NCBI RefSeq assembly: GCF_034262375.1
Contig: NZ_CP139558.1
Coordinates: 4,030,001-4,094,000, forward strand
Length of the DNA stretch: 64,000 bases
From: Mucilaginibacter sabulilitoris
GTDB lineage: Bacteria > Bacteroidota > Bacteroidia > Sphingobacteriales > Sphingobacteriaceae
Direction of reading: 5' to 3'
Shown: in pieces, positions 44,785-53,948 of the stretch
Position numbering within the stretch: position 1 is the stretch's first letter
Layout: every line of letters begins with the position of its first letter
The notes under the pieces: generated by a model
What the model was told of the DNA's origin: nothing
What the model saw: the letters and a program-made list of their open reading frames with translations, nothing else
The model's database searches: none
Position numbers and translations under genes: made by a program

Positions 44785-47745
44785 ATGAAAATTTTTACAA
44801 ATTCACTAAAGGTCATAGTGCTTTTACTTACCCTTATACCTGCCGTAAGCTATGCTCAGCTTAATGGCTCCTATATTTTAAGCGGAAAGGTGAATGACGA
44901 CCATGGGCAGCCCTTAGTAGGAACTACGGTTACCATTAAGGGTACTACCAATAAAGCCGCAACAGACAGCACCGGTAAATTTTCGTTAACAACCAGTGCC
45001 AAATTACCTTATACACTGGTTTTTACCGCGGTTGGCTTTCAGTCGCAGGAGTTTTATATTAAAAATGCCAACAGTGCTTTAAATATTCAGTTAACTACGC
45101 AGTCGTTATTGATAAATGAGGTAGTCGTTACCGCATCGCGCAAGGAAGAGAAATTGATGCGCTCACCCGTAGCTATCGAAAAATTGAGTATCAACGCCCT
45201 TAAACAATCGCCTGGCCCAAGTTTTTACGATGCACTTGAAAATGTAAAAGGCGTACAAATGACCACCACCAGTATTACGCTCAAAGTACCTAACACCCGC
45301 GGATTCAACAGTCCCAACAACTTCAGGTTTATGCAGTTGGTTGATGGGGTAGATATGCAGTCGGCTACGCTTGGTGTACCATTGGGTAACGCCATTGGCC
45401 CAACCGAGCTGGATATTGCCAGTATTGAAATTACCCCGGGCGCTGCGGCAGCGTTATATGGCACAAATGCTATTAACGGTTTATCAAACCTGTTTACCAA
45501 AGATCCGTTTAAATACCAGGGTTTAAGTTTTTATCACCGCCAGGGTTTAAACCATGTTGGTAACGATGCTTTGGGCGCAAGTTCACTTACTGAAGACGCT
45601 TTACGTTTTGCCAAGGCATTTAATGATAAGTTTGCCTTTAAAGTTAACTTTAGCTATCTGCAGGGTACCGACTGGCAATCAAATACCATAAAAGACCAAA
45701 ACCCGCAGAACCTGAAAACGGCCAATCCGGCTTATCCGGAATTAAGCGGCGCAAGCAATGCGGCTTACGATGGGTGGAACAAATACGGTGATGATGCCCT
45801 TGCCGGAAGTAATACGGTAGTTGTAAAGGGTATAGTAGTGGATGGTGTTGCAAGGCCAAACCTTACTGTAGCCCGTACCGGTTATAATGAGATTGATCTG
45901 GTTGATCCGAAGGTATCTAACTTAAAAGTAGATGGAACCCTGGCGTATAAAATAACTCCTAATACTGTATTGTCATATACTTATCGTTATGGCAGGATGG
46001 ATGGCGTTTTTCAACGTGGTAACAAAATTTCGCTTGACGGTGCTACCGTACAAAACCATAAAGTGGAGTTAAAAGGGAAAGACTTTCTGGTTAGGGCTTA
46101 TGAGTCGATTGAAAATACAGGAAATTCATTTAACGTTAAACCGCTGGCAGATAACCTCGACCTGAATCACGCCAGTAACTCGGCATGGGGTACAATATTT
46201 AAAAACGCGCTTACAGCTTATGGTAATGCCAATGGAGGTTTAACTTCGGCAAACCTCGCCGCTGCAGAACAGGCCGCCCGTAAGGCCGCTGATGCAGGCA
46301 GAGTTGAGCCAGGCACTCCTGAGTTTAACGCGTTACGGAAAACTATTATAGGAATTAATAACTGGGATATTAAATCGAGCCTGATACCTGATGCCCCTGC
46401 TACCGGTGGTGCTGCTTTAGTTCAAAAAAGCCACATGTTTAATGCCGAAGCTCAATGGGACCTAAGCAGTAAAGTAAAAGTTGTTGACCTGCTGGCAGGT
46501 GGTGATGTGCGTGTTTATTCGATCATTCCGGATGGTAATAACTTTGTTGACTTTAGCCGTCCTATTGCAGATAGGAACACCCCGTTAACCGATGGCTCTT
46601 TTGGCAAAAATGTGATCTATAAAAAATACGGCGCTTTTACCCAGGTTACCAAAACTTTTTTTGATAACAAGCTGAAATTATTTGGTTCTATCAGGTGGGA
46701 TTATAATCCTTATTTCGATCCTAAATTTACCCCTCGTTTGGCTGCTGTTTACACTGTTAATGAAAATCACAACTTCAGGTTTACTTTCCAAAATGGTTAC
46801 CGTTTCCCATCATTGTTCGAGGCTTTATCTTATGTGAATAATGGTCGTGTAAAACGTGTGGGAAGCCTGCCGTTTATTAACGACGGACTTGGGTATTTAG
46901 GTAACAGCTATACACAATCGTCGGTAACTGCCTTTAACGCCGCTGTAAACGCTGCTCCGGGTAGCGCAAGCGGTACAGATGCTACCGCGCTCGCCAACAG
47001 AAACCTGTTAAAAGTGGCCGACCTGCCACCTGCAAGGCCTGAGCAAATTACCTCATACGAAATTGGGTATAAAGGCATCGTGGCCAATAACAAGGTATTT
47101 ATTGATATAGATGCGTATACCAACCGATATGACGGCTTTTTAGGCCAGGTTCAGGTATTTGTACCCAATGGCGCTACCGTTGGCTCAGATGCAGCCGTAC
47201 TATCTATGCTTGACATTAACCGCGACCCAACTACAGGCAGTGCAACAAATGCGCCCAGCCAGGGCCAGAGCAGGTACCGCGTGTACACCAACGCCAAAAA
47301 TATTTATCATAACTATGGCTCATCTGCAGGTTTAACCTATAATTTTTATAAAAGGTACACCATATCGGGCAATGTGAGCTTTAACAAATTAAAAGCTCAA
47401 ACAGCTTCAGATATTTTTGTAACCGGCTTTAATACACCAGAATGGTCAGGTAACGTGTCTTTCGGTAATCGTGAGGTAGCTAAAAACCTTGGCTTCAACA
47501 TCGTATACAAATGGCAGGAATCGTTCTTATGGGAAAGCCCGCTCGTGACAGGTACCGTACCTGCCATAGGCACTTTAGATGCGCAGGTTACTTATCGCGT
47601 GCCGGTATACTATGCTACCTTTAAATTGGGCGCGAGCAACATATTCAACAAACGCTATATCCAGTATGCCGGTGGGCCAACAATTGGTGGCTTATATTAC
47701 GTATCGGTTACACTTGATGGTTTGCTAAGCAAACAACAGCAATAG
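44785..47745 (+). CDS. TonB-dependent receptor with carboxypeptidase-regulatory-like domain
   Basis: The 986-residue protein has a signal peptide (MKIFTNSLKVIVLLLTLIPAVSYA) and then a CarbopepD_reg_2-like beta domain (residues 30-110, GKVNDDHGQPLVGTTVTIKG). The linker EVVVTASRKEEKL leads into a plug domain (about 125-230, SIEITPGAAAALYGTNAINGL), and a 22-strand-type barrel runs to the C-terminus. No SusD partner follows, so it is not a SusCD pair. The substrate is not visible from sequence. The Cys-codon leader upstream and the sulfate-reduction operon nearby suggest import of a sulfur compound or a metal needed for sulfur metabolism (inference). It is transcribed away from proBA. Confidence 0.92.
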   Translation: MKIFTNSLKVIVLLLTLIPAVSYAQLNGSYILSGKVNDDHGQPLVGTTVTIKGTTNKAATDSTGKFSLTTSAKLPYTLVFTAVGFQSQEFYIKNANSALNIQLTTQSLLINEVVVTASRKEEKLMRSPVAIEKLSINALKQSPGPSFYDALENVKGVQMTTTSITLKVPNTRGFNSPNNFRFMQLVDGVDMQSATLGVPLGNAIGPTELDIASIEITPGAAAALYGTNAINGLSNLFTKDPFKYQGLSFYHRQGLNHVGNDALGASSLTEDALRFAKAFNDKFAFKVNFSYLQGTDWQSNTIKDQNPQNLKTANPAYPELSGASNAAYDGWNKYGDDALAGSNTVVVKGIVVDGVARPNLTVARTGYNEIDLVDPKVSNLKVDGTLAYKITPNTVLSYTYRYGRMDGVFQRGNKISLDGATVQNHKVELKGKDFLVRAYESIENTGNSFNVKPLADNLDLNHASNSAWGTIFKNALTAYGNANGGLTSANLAAAEQAARKAADAGRVEPGTPEFNALRKTIIGINNWDIKSSLIPDAPATGGAALVQKSHMFNAEAQWDLSSKVKVVDLLAGGDVRVYSIIPDGNNFVDFSRPIADRNTPLTDGSFGKNVIYKKYGAFTQVTKTFFDNKLKLFGSIRWDYNPYFDPKFTPRLAAVYTVNENHNFRFTFQNGYRFPSLFEALSYVNNGRVKRVGSLPFINDGLGYLGNSYTQSSVTAFNAAVNAAPGSASGTDATALANRNLLKVADLPPARPEQITSYEIGYKGIVANNKVFIDIDAYTNRYDGFLGQVQVFVPNGATVGSDAAVLSMLDINRDPTTGSATNAPSQGQSRYRVYTNAKNIYHNYGSSAGLTYNFYKRYTISGNVSFNKLKAQTASDIFVTGFNTPEWSGNVSFGNREVAKNLGFNIVYKWQESFLWESPLVTGTVPAIGTLDAQVTYRVPVYYATFKLGASNIFNKRYIQYAGGPTIGGLYYVSVTLDGLLSKQQQ

Positions 47746-47823
47746 TACTTTTTAATACGTTTTATATAGTTTTTTTAAGGTGGATGGGCAGAAATGTTCA
47801 TCCATTTTTTTGTATAATAAGAT

Positions 47824-48450
47824 TTATCTTTTTGTAAAAGCGATCTTAACCCCCATCAGAATAAAGGTAACTGCAGAAAACTTATTTAACCAATTGCCCA
47901 TTTCAGGGTTTAATTTTAGTTTAACAGAAAGAGATCCTGCAAAAAAGGTTAATACCATAAACCATAATAAACCGATGAACGCATAAGTAATCCCCAGAAA
48001 GATAAAGGGGATTGCGCTATGGATATATGCCGGATGTATAAACTGAGGAAAAAACGCCAGAAAAAAAATGGCAACCTTAGGGTTTAATGTATTGGTAAAA
48101 ACGGCGGATATAAAAGTGTTCTTTGCAGAAGATGGTTCATCCGGTTCAGATGAGGCTAATAAATTCTGTTTGGTAAACAACTTGCTAATGCCCATGTAAA
48201 TGAGATAGGCCGCTCCTAAATATTTAATAATACTAAACGCCATGGCCGATTGCGCTAAAATAAGCGACAGCCCGAAAGCGGCCAGGGTAGTATGCACCAA
48301 TACTCCTGTACTAATCCCCAGCGTTGCATATATGCCAGATTTTCTGCCTTGTGTAATTGATTTGTTCAGGATGAACATGGTATCAATCCCCGGAGAAATT
48401 ATAAACACGAAAGAGGCAACCATAAATGCCGGAAAATTAATAATGCTCAT
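47824..48450 (-). CDS. LysE/RhtB family amino-acid exporter
   Basis: The protein of 208 residues has about six membrane helices and the family start: ASFVFIISPGIDTMFILNKSITQGRKSGI with the PGID motif, then GISTGVLVHTTLAAFGLSLIL. The ATG at 48450 is chosen over a TTG three codons upstream. Family members export lysine, threonine, homoserine lactone or cysteine-pathway metabolites. A role in draining excess cysteine would fit the neighbours, but only context supports this. It lies beyond the terminator of the cysH operon, so it is transcribed separately. Confidence 0.88.
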   Translation of the reverse strand: MSIINFPAFMVASFVFIISPGIDTMFILNKSITQGRKSGIYATLGISTGVLVHTTLAAFGLSLILAQSAMAFSIIKYLGAAYLIYMGISKLFTKQNLLASSEPDEPSSAKNTFISAVFTNTLNPKVAIFFLAFFPQFIHPAYIHSAIPFIFLGITYAFIGLLWFMVLTFFAGSLSVKLKLNPEMGNWLNKFSAVTFILMGVKIAFTKR

Positions 48451-48485
48451 ACTCCGCAAATTTAATTATCTGTTTTGGTTTGGAA

Positions 48486-48521
48486 ATAAAAAAAGCCGGA
48501 GATCAATTGATCAGCCGGCTT
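48486..48521 (-). terminator. Intrinsic terminator of the sulfate-reduction operon
   Basis: On the - strand AAGCCGG and CCGGCTT arms (48515-48521 and 48493-48499) enclose the palindrome GATCAATTGATC and are followed by a run of T. It lies 24 bp after the cysH stop. Confidence 0.85.
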
Positions 48522-48545
48522 AGGTGTATAATTAAAAAAGCACCT

Positions 48546-49256
48546 TTAATGTTGTTTTACCTCATGTAATCCGCATTCTTTTTTTGATTGATCTTCCCAC
48601 CACCAGCGACCGGCCCGGAAATCCTCACCTTCGGCTACGGCACGGGTACAGGGGGCACATCCTATGCTTGGGAAGCCTTTATCGTGAAGTGAATTATAAG
48701 GAATATTATATTGTTTGATGTAAGCCTTCACATCGTCTAACGTCCAGTTAAAAATAGGGTGGAACTTTACCAGTTCGTTCTGCTCGTCCCATTCCACGTT
48801 TTCCATATCATGGCGGTTAGCCGACTGATCGGCACGGATGCCGGTTACCCACAGCTTATTGCCTTTGAGCGCTCTTTTTAGAGGCTCAATTTTACGAATG
48901 CCACAGCACTCCTTACGGTTTTCAACAGACTCGTAAAAGCTGTTCGGGCCCTTTTTGTTTACCATTTCCGCCACCAGGTCCTGGTTAGGGAAATAGGCGT
49001 ATATAGGCTGTTTGTACCTGTCCATAGTGCTTGACCATACAGAATATGTTTCACGGAAAAGTCTGCCGGTTTCTAATGTAAAAACCTTAATAGGTATGTT
49101 GTTGGCAAATATCATGTGGCTTATAGCCTGATCTTCCCAGCCAAAGCTGGTGGAGAATACGATCTCTCCCGGAAAAAGCTCCGCCAACTGCCTGAGCGCA
49201 TCCACAGGCTCAAGTCCGGCAGTTATATTTTTTATTTGTTTGATAACGTCGCTCAT
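48546..49256 (-). CDS. cysH: Phosphoadenylyl/adenylyl-sulfate reductase, iron-sulfur type
   Basis: The protein of 236 residues reduces activated sulfate to sulfite. It has the PP-loop-like start (IVFSTSFGWEDQAISHM), and Fe-S cysteines in RKECCGIRK and SIGCAPCTR that mark the [4Fe-4S] APS reductase type. The C-terminal catalytic cysteine is in KKECGLH. The ATG at 49256 is preferred to a TTG seven codons upstream; it begins 1 bp after the stop of the preceding gene, so translation is coupled. It is the last gene of the operon. Confidence 0.95.
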   Translation of the reverse strand: MSDVIKQIKNITAGLEPVDALRQLAELFPGEIVFSTSFGWEDQAISHMIFANNIPIKVFTLETGRLFRETYSVWSSTMDRYKQPIYAYFPNQDLVAEMVNKKGPNSFYESVENRKECCGIRKIEPLKRALKGNKLWVTGIRADQSANRHDMENVEWDEQNELVKFHPIFNWTLDDVKAYIKQYNIPYNSLHDKGFPSIGCAPCTRAVAEGEDFRAGRWWWEDQSKKECGLHEVKQH

Positions 49257-49257
49257 G

Positions 49258-50766
49258 TTATAAAACTTTTGAAACAAAAGTAAAAATTGATTTCAGGCTT
49301 ACCAGTATAACAATTATACCTACCGAAACCATGATTGTTTTTGTTGATATCTTATTAGAAATACGGGCTGCTATAGGTGCCGCCAGCGCACTGCCCAGTA
49401 TAAGGCCTGCTACTGCCTGCCAATGATCGCTGCTTACCATGGTGATGAAGGTTAAAGAACCCATCATCGCGATAAAGAACCTCGACAACTTCACCGTACC
49501 CAGTGAAAAACGGGGACTACGGCCGCCGGCTATCAATGTTGATAATACAATAGAACCCCAGCCACCACCGCCAACAGCATCAATAAAACCGCCGCCTAAA
49601 CCAAGCAACGAAATGCGTTTTACCTTATCAGCTGATTTTTTGCGCTTAACGTTAAAGGCCTTTGATAGTATAACCATACCTAATATCAAAGTATATAAAG
49701 AAACCACAGGTTTGGTGTACTGACTATAGTGCTCTAATGAGGATAGCAGGTAGGCACCGGTAACCGCGCCTATAATGCCGGGGATAACCAATAATTTAAA
49801 TAATTTCCAGTTAATGTTACCCATGCGGTAATGCATCCAACCGGCAATGCCACAGCTCATTATCTCCGATAGGTGAACCCCCATACTGGCAGATGCCGGC
49901 GGAATACCCATAGACAGTGAAAATGTAGTAGAAGTAACACCATATGACATGCCAATAGCCCCATCTATCATCGCGAACACAAACCCGGCGCCTAAAAAGT
50001 AATAAAATATAGGATCGATGCCGGTTACAAAATCTTTAAATACGGGTTCCTTTAAATAAAGCGTTGTTACTACAATAGCTATGGATATAATAATAGTTGA
50101 CCATATCAACCAGATGAAATTTTTATTAACCTTTGCCTTGGGCTCAACTAATATGGAGGTTACGCTATTTAATTTTTTAACCTTATAGGCAAAATCGCCG
50201 GTCAGGGTATTCCTGAGTTCGCTCATTTGCTGTAGGCTGATGTCAAGCTCATCGGGCAGGCTCTCATTCAAAACCTCTTTTAAACGCTTGGCTATAGTTG
50301 GCGATTTTCCATTGGTTGAAATGGCCAGTTTAAGGTCGCCCTTTTGTACTATCGAAGCCAGGTAAAAATCGCAAAGCTCGGGTTTGTCTGCTACGTTAAT
50401 GAGTAATTTACGATCATGTGCCGATTGACGGATGTAATTATTCAGGTCGCTGTCATTAGTAGCGGCTATTACCACTTCTGCAGTATGAAGGTCCTCATCA
50501 GCAAATGATTTTTGAATAATATTTACCCCTTCATGCTGTGCTGCAAGAGCGTGTACTTCGGGCAAAAATTCACGCGAAATAACTGTTACCCTTGCCTGGT
50601 TACTGTTATTTAAAATAGCGGTTAGTTTTTCTAAACCAACGTTGCCGCCACCAACCAGTACGGTATGCAAGTCATTCAGCTTTAAAAAAACTGGAAACAA
50701 TTGATTGCCACCGGTTTCCTCGTTCTGAATCTTAGTCAAGCTGCTATCCTTTGGCAATAATGTCAT
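49258..50766 (-). CDS. Siroheme synthase (CysG N-terminal type) fused to TSUP/TauE-SafE transporter
   Basis: The 502-residue protein joins two functions. Residues about 20-210 form a precorrin-2 dehydrogenase/sirohydrochlorin ferrochelatase domain (LFPVFLKLNDLHTVLVGGGNVGLEKL; ISTNGKSPTIAKRLKEVL). This makes siroheme, the cofactor of the sulfite reductase encoded just upstream. From about residue 220 there are eight to nine membrane helices of the sulfite exporter TauE/SafE type (GAGFVFAMIDGAIGMSYGVTS; GLGGGFIDAVGGGGWGSIV). The fusion would tether cofactor synthesis to a sulfur-anion transporter. The transporter half may import sulfate or export sulfite; direction is not decidable from sequence. 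Confidence 0.9.
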   Translation of the reverse strand: MTLLPKDSSLTKIQNEETGGNQLFPVFLKLNDLHTVLVGGGNVGLEKLTAILNNSNQARVTVISREFLPEVHALAAQHEGVNIIQKSFADEDLHTAEVVIAATNDSDLNNYIRQSAHDRKLLINVADKPELCDFYLASIVQKGDLKLAISTNGKSPTIAKRLKEVLNESLPDELDISLQQMSELRNTLTGDFAYKVKKLNSVTSILVEPKAKVNKNFIWLIWSTIIISIAIVVTTLYLKEPVFKDFVTGIDPIFYYFLGAGFVFAMIDGAIGMSYGVTSTTFSLSMGIPPASASMGVHLSEIMSCGIAGWMHYRMGNINWKLFKLLVIPGIIGAVTGAYLLSSLEHYSQYTKPVVSLYTLILGMVILSKAFNVKRKKSADKVKRISLLGLGGGFIDAVGGGGWGSIVLSTLIAGGRSPRFSLGTVKLSRFFIAMMGSLTFITMVSSDHWQAVAGLILGSALAAPIAARISNKISTKTIMVSVGIIVILVSLKSIFTFVSKVL

Positions 50767-50790
50767 ACTCTTTTTTATTTAGCGGGATCA

Positions 50791-52881
50791 TTATTGTACC
50801 AACGCTTCTCTTTTAGCCTTGCTTTTTTCTAAAAATTCGGTAGCCTGCGCTAAATATGTTTGAGCAAATTCAGCTGATGGCTCGTGCTGATTGATCTGTA
50901 ATATCAGGTCGTTAAAGCTGCTTGGTAGATCAAATTCGCCATTGCTTACATAGTTATTATCGAACTCACGTACAACGCCTATTTGTGTGCTGGCATTTAT
51001 GCTTTTATCTAACAATAATGCTTTTGCAGAACTTAAAAATACATTGTAAGCATGGTAAATGGCATCTGACCATGCACCTGCTTCAAATGATTGATTTGCC
51101 CAGCCCAATTTTTCTTCCGACTCGTAAAGCAGGGTGGCTACAAGGTCAATGATCACACCGGCGCACTCACCAACGCCTATAGCGCTTACATAGGTTTCCT
51201 GGTGGCCCCAGTCAACAAATTCATCCTCGGTAAGGGTGGTTAAATCGGCAAGAGGTTTTAATAGCCTGTAAAAATAATCTTTACCCTGCCTGTCATAGTA
51301 GGCATGGAAAGTTTCACCTTCTTCAGACAATGCTTTGAAATCATCAAGCACAGCCCTTAAAACATCGGTAGCTCTTTTTGATGGAACCTTGATCACGCGT
51401 TCAGCAGCACGGCCAACACCATCACCAACAGTACCGCCGCCTAGCATAACTTGTACAGAGGGAAGTACCCTTGTACCGGCTTTAAGCGAGCTCCCGTGGA
51501 AACCGATATGCGCTATACCATGCTGACCGCATGAATTCATACAGCCACTTATTTTTATCTTGATATCGCGGTTATAAATAAAATCTTCGTATTCATTATA
51601 AATCAGGTCTTCCAGTACCCGCGCCATCGTCATACTGTTTGATATGCCCAGGTTACAGGTATCAGTGCCGGGACAGGTGGTAACATCAGCTACGCTGTCA
51701 AACCCCGGAGCCGCGAGTTCAAGTTTTGCCAGGCCTTCGTATAAAGCAGGTAAAGCTTCTTTACGGGCAAATTTTAAAAGCAAACCCTGGTTTTGGGTAA
51801 TCCTTATTTCGTCGGCTACTAAAGGCTCTAAAACTTTTACCAGTTCGCGGGCAGTAGCGGTTGATATATCACCAACAGGTACTTTAATGTACACACCAAA
51901 ATATCCTTCTTGCTTTTGCTCAAACACGTTGGTAGCAAGCCATTGCTCATATCTGAATGGATTGCTGATATTTATTTCCGGATAAGCAGTCTGCTCAGGA
52001 ATGGCAGGCAGAGCAATTGTATCGCGGTTAATAGGGTATGTTTTAACTTTGATGGCCTTTCTTTCAACCTCAGCCAAACGTAAAACCTCCTCCAATCCAA
52101 TTTTCTGGATAAGGTATTTTAAACGGGCTTTGTTACGGTTGGTACGTTCGCCATAGCGGTCAAACACCCTGATTATAGTTTCGATGTATGGTATCAGCTT
52201 GTCTTCCGGTAAAAATTCTTCAACCAGGTTCGCTAAAAATGGCTGTGCGCCCAAACCTCCGCCTAAATATACCTTAAATCCCCGTTCACCATTACTGTTT
52301 ATTTTAGGGATGAGGCCAATATCGTGGATATATGCAAAAGCAGTATCGGCATCGCTTGATGAGAATGATATCTTGAATTTACGGCCCATTTCCTGACAGA
52401 TTGGGTTGCGTAAAAAGTATTCAAAAGCGGCATGGGCGTAAGGTGATACGTCAAACGGTTCCTGAGGATCAATACCCGCGGTAGGAGAGGCAGTTACGTT
52501 TCTTACTGTATTTCCACACGCTTCGCGAATGGTTATATCATCTTCCTGTAGTTTGGCCCAAAGCTCAGGGGTACGCTCAAGGCTTACGTAATGGATCTGT
52601 ATATCCTGACGGGTAGTCAGGTGCAGGTTGCTGCTTCCGTATTCGTCAGAGATATCGGCAATGCGCAGCAATTGTTTAAAAGTAACCTTTCCAAATGGCA
52701 ATTTAATGCGCACCATTTGCACACCGGGTTGTCTTTGCCCGTAAATTCCCCTGGCCAGGCGCAGGCTTCTGAATTTCTCGTCATGTATTTTGCCTTCGCG
52801 AAAAGCCCTGATCTTTTCTTCAAGCGCAATGATATCTTTCTCAACTACCGGATTCTCCAGTTCCGTTCTGAAGCTTTGCAT
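50791..52881 (-). CDS. Siroheme-dependent sulfite (or nitrite) reductase with C-terminal HEPN-like domain
   Basis: The 696-residue protein reduces sulfite to sulfide. Two ferredoxin-like/siroheme repeats are visible: LRLARGIYGQRQPGVQMVRIKLPFG, NLHLTTRQDIQIHYV, CGNTVRNVTA in the first half, and the Fe4S4/siroheme ligands CPGTDTC and GCMNSCGQH (C-x5-C, C-x3-C) in the second. The last 130 residues (from GECAGVIIDL; SDAIYHAYNVFLSSAKALLLD) form a helical domain that resembles HEPN. Context with cysH and siroheme synthesis favours assimilatory sulfite reduction over nitrite. No flavoprotein partner is adjacent, so electrons probably come from ferredoxin. It is the first gene of the operon. Confidence 0.92.
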   Translation of the reverse strand: MQSFRTELENPVVEKDIIALEEKIRAFREGKIHDEKFRSLRLARGIYGQRQPGVQMVRIKLPFGKVTFKQLLRIADISDEYGSSNLHLTTRQDIQIHYVSLERTPELWAKLQEDDITIREACGNTVRNVTASPTAGIDPQEPFDVSPYAHAAFEYFLRNPICQEMGRKFKISFSSSDADTAFAYIHDIGLIPKINSNGERGFKVYLGGGLGAQPFLANLVEEFLPEDKLIPYIETIIRVFDRYGERTNRNKARLKYLIQKIGLEEVLRLAEVERKAIKVKTYPINRDTIALPAIPEQTAYPEINISNPFRYEQWLATNVFEQKQEGYFGVYIKVPVGDISTATARELVKVLEPLVADEIRITQNQGLLLKFARKEALPALYEGLAKLELAAPGFDSVADVTTCPGTDTCNLGISNSMTMARVLEDLIYNEYEDFIYNRDIKIKISGCMNSCGQHGIAHIGFHGSSLKAGTRVLPSVQVMLGGGTVGDGVGRAAERVIKVPSKRATDVLRAVLDDFKALSEEGETFHAYYDRQGKDYFYRLLKPLADLTTLTEDEFVDWGHQETYVSAIGVGECAGVIIDLVATLLYESEEKLGWANQSFEAGAWSDAIYHAYNVFLSSAKALLLDKSINASTQIGVVREFDNNYVSNGEFDLPSSFNDLILQINQHEPSAEFAQTYLAQATEFLEKSKAKREALVQ

Positions 52882-52918
52882 ATATTATGTTATTATAGTT
52901 TAATCAATTATAAAAAAA

Positions 52919-52944
52919 GCCTCTTTGGCTTAGGCTAAAGAGGC
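52919..52944 (-). terminator. Intrinsic hairpin in the sulfite reductase leader (attenuator candidate)
   Basis: On the - strand GCCTCTTT and AAAGAGGC form an 8-bp stem followed by seven T residues, 37 bp before the reductase ATG. The region between hairpin and start is too short for a full promoter, so the reductase mRNA probably reads through it. The alternative is a plain terminator for the Rrf2 gene with an overlapping promoter. Confidence 0.7.
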
Positions 52945-52964
52945 GTATATGGTTAATACAAAAA

Positions 52965-53003
52965 TTACAGCCTTGCCTTATTATGTTTTAACAGGTAACA
53001 CAT
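52965..53003 (-). CDS. Candidate leader ORF before sulfite reductase gene
   Basis: ATG at 53003 opens 12 codons, MCYLLKHNKARL, ending in TAA 21 bp before the attenuator hairpin. The second codon is Cys. Its position between a promoter-like -7 element (TATATTTG, - strand, 53057-53050) and the hairpin fits a leader peptide, but with one Cys codon the case is weaker than at 44645. Confidence 0.35.
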   Translation of the reverse strand: MCYLLKHNKARL

Positions 53004-53047
53004 GATGTTTTTGTACGCTATATATTTACTGTAAAGGCCATTCAATT

Positions 53048-53078
53048 ACCAAATATATACATAGTATAGGGAAATGGT
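53048..53078. promoter_or_regulatory. Operator candidate overlapping the sulfite reductase promoter
   Basis: ACCA at 53048 and TGGT at 53075 bound a partly palindromic, AT-rich 31-bp segment that covers the - strand -7 element TATATTTG. It lies between the Rrf2 gene and the operon it probably controls, a usual place for an Rrf2-type site. Symmetry is incomplete, so this is tentative. Confidence 0.35.
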
Positions 53079-53121
53079 AGAATTTAATTTAAAAAAGTTT
53101 GGTTTTGACAGTTAAATGAGA

Positions 53122-53556
53122 TTACGGATGTATGAGTGATTGCTCTCTGGTGATGATATCAGCTATGCTGGTTTCGCTTAATATTTTTAACGTAGCATCC
53201 CGTACGTCTACAAAAACATCTCTGATGCCGCAGGTGGTTTCCTGGTGGCATTCATCACACTTATGATAAAAATTAAGACTTGCGCAGGGTACCATGGCAA
53301 TAGGGCCGTCGGTAATACGCATAATACTTACTAAATAAATATCTTTTGGGTCGCGGTTAAGGCTGTAGCCACCTCCCGCGCCTTTCTTACTATAAAGAAA
53401 GCCTGCGTTGCGCAGGTCTAACAATATTTGCTCAAGAAATTTTTTGGGGATACGTTCGGCCTCGGCGATCTTTGAGATCTGCATAGGTGGCTGATCCATA
53501 TTTTTGCCCAGGATCACCAGTGCCTTAATAGCGTATTTTGTTTTTTTGGATAGCAT
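53122..53556 (-). CDS. Rrf2 family transcriptional regulator
   Basis: The 144-residue protein has the Rrf2 winged helix (KTKYAIKALVILGKNMDQPPMQISKIAEAERIPKKFLEQILLDLRNAGFLYSKKGAGGGYSL). A Cys cluster (residues about 98-117, PCASLNFYHKCDECHQETTC) sits where IscR and NsrR bind an Fe-S cluster. Related CymR/CysR-type members sense cysteine status and control sulfur genes. Its place just upstream of the sulfite reductase operon on the same strand supports that role here. Four cysteines are present, so cluster binding is plausible but not shown. Confidence 0.9.
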   Translation of the reverse strand: MLSKKTKYAIKALVILGKNMDQPPMQISKIAEAERIPKKFLEQILLDLRNAGFLYSKKGAGGGYSLNRDPKDIYLVSIMRITDGPIAMVPCASLNFYHKCDECHQETTCGIRDVFVDVRDATLKILSETSIADIITREQSLIHP

Positions 53557-53652
53557 TTTCTAAAATAAAACTAACAAAGGTAAACAAGAATTTTTGTTAA
53601 TTATAAATAAAAATATCGAGTAATACTATAGGATACAAGTATACTATCATAT

Positions 53653-53931
53653 TTATCTGCTATCGGAGTGCCCTAAGCTTTTGCCGGGGTTAACATGGTC
53701 GCGCACTATTTGCTTCAACTCCTTAATTTCGGGAAAGCGCCCTTGTTCCTTACGATCAAATAGTACTGTGCTATCAACGCTAATGGTGTATTTGCCGCTT
53801 GTTTCGGAGGGGTGGAGGGTTACACCATAAATATCATCAGTAAAGGTTGTGAGCAGTTCCTGGGCCATGTACGCTGCCCGCATCATCCAGTTGCATTTTG
53901 GGCAATATTCAATGGTGATAGTTGGTTTCAT
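53653..53931 (-). CDS. SelT/SelW/SelH family (Rdx-type) thioredoxin-like protein
   Basis: The 92-residue protein starts MKPTITIEYCPKCNWMMRAAYMAQELL, with the CxxC motif (Cys10, Cys13) at the end of the first strand as in Rdx proteins. It continues with a second strand pair (GKYTISVDSTVLFDRKEQGRFPEIKELKQIVRDH). A proposed redox role is general to the family. It lies 17 bp downstream of the VOC gene, in one unit with it and the MOSC gene. Confidence 0.88.
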   Translation of the reverse strand: MKPTITIEYCPKCNWMMRAAYMAQELLTTFTDDIYGVTLHPSETSGKYTISVDSTVLFDRKEQGRFPEIKELKQIVRDHVNPGKSLGHSDSR

Positions 53932-53948
53932 TTTTAAGTGTTTATTTA

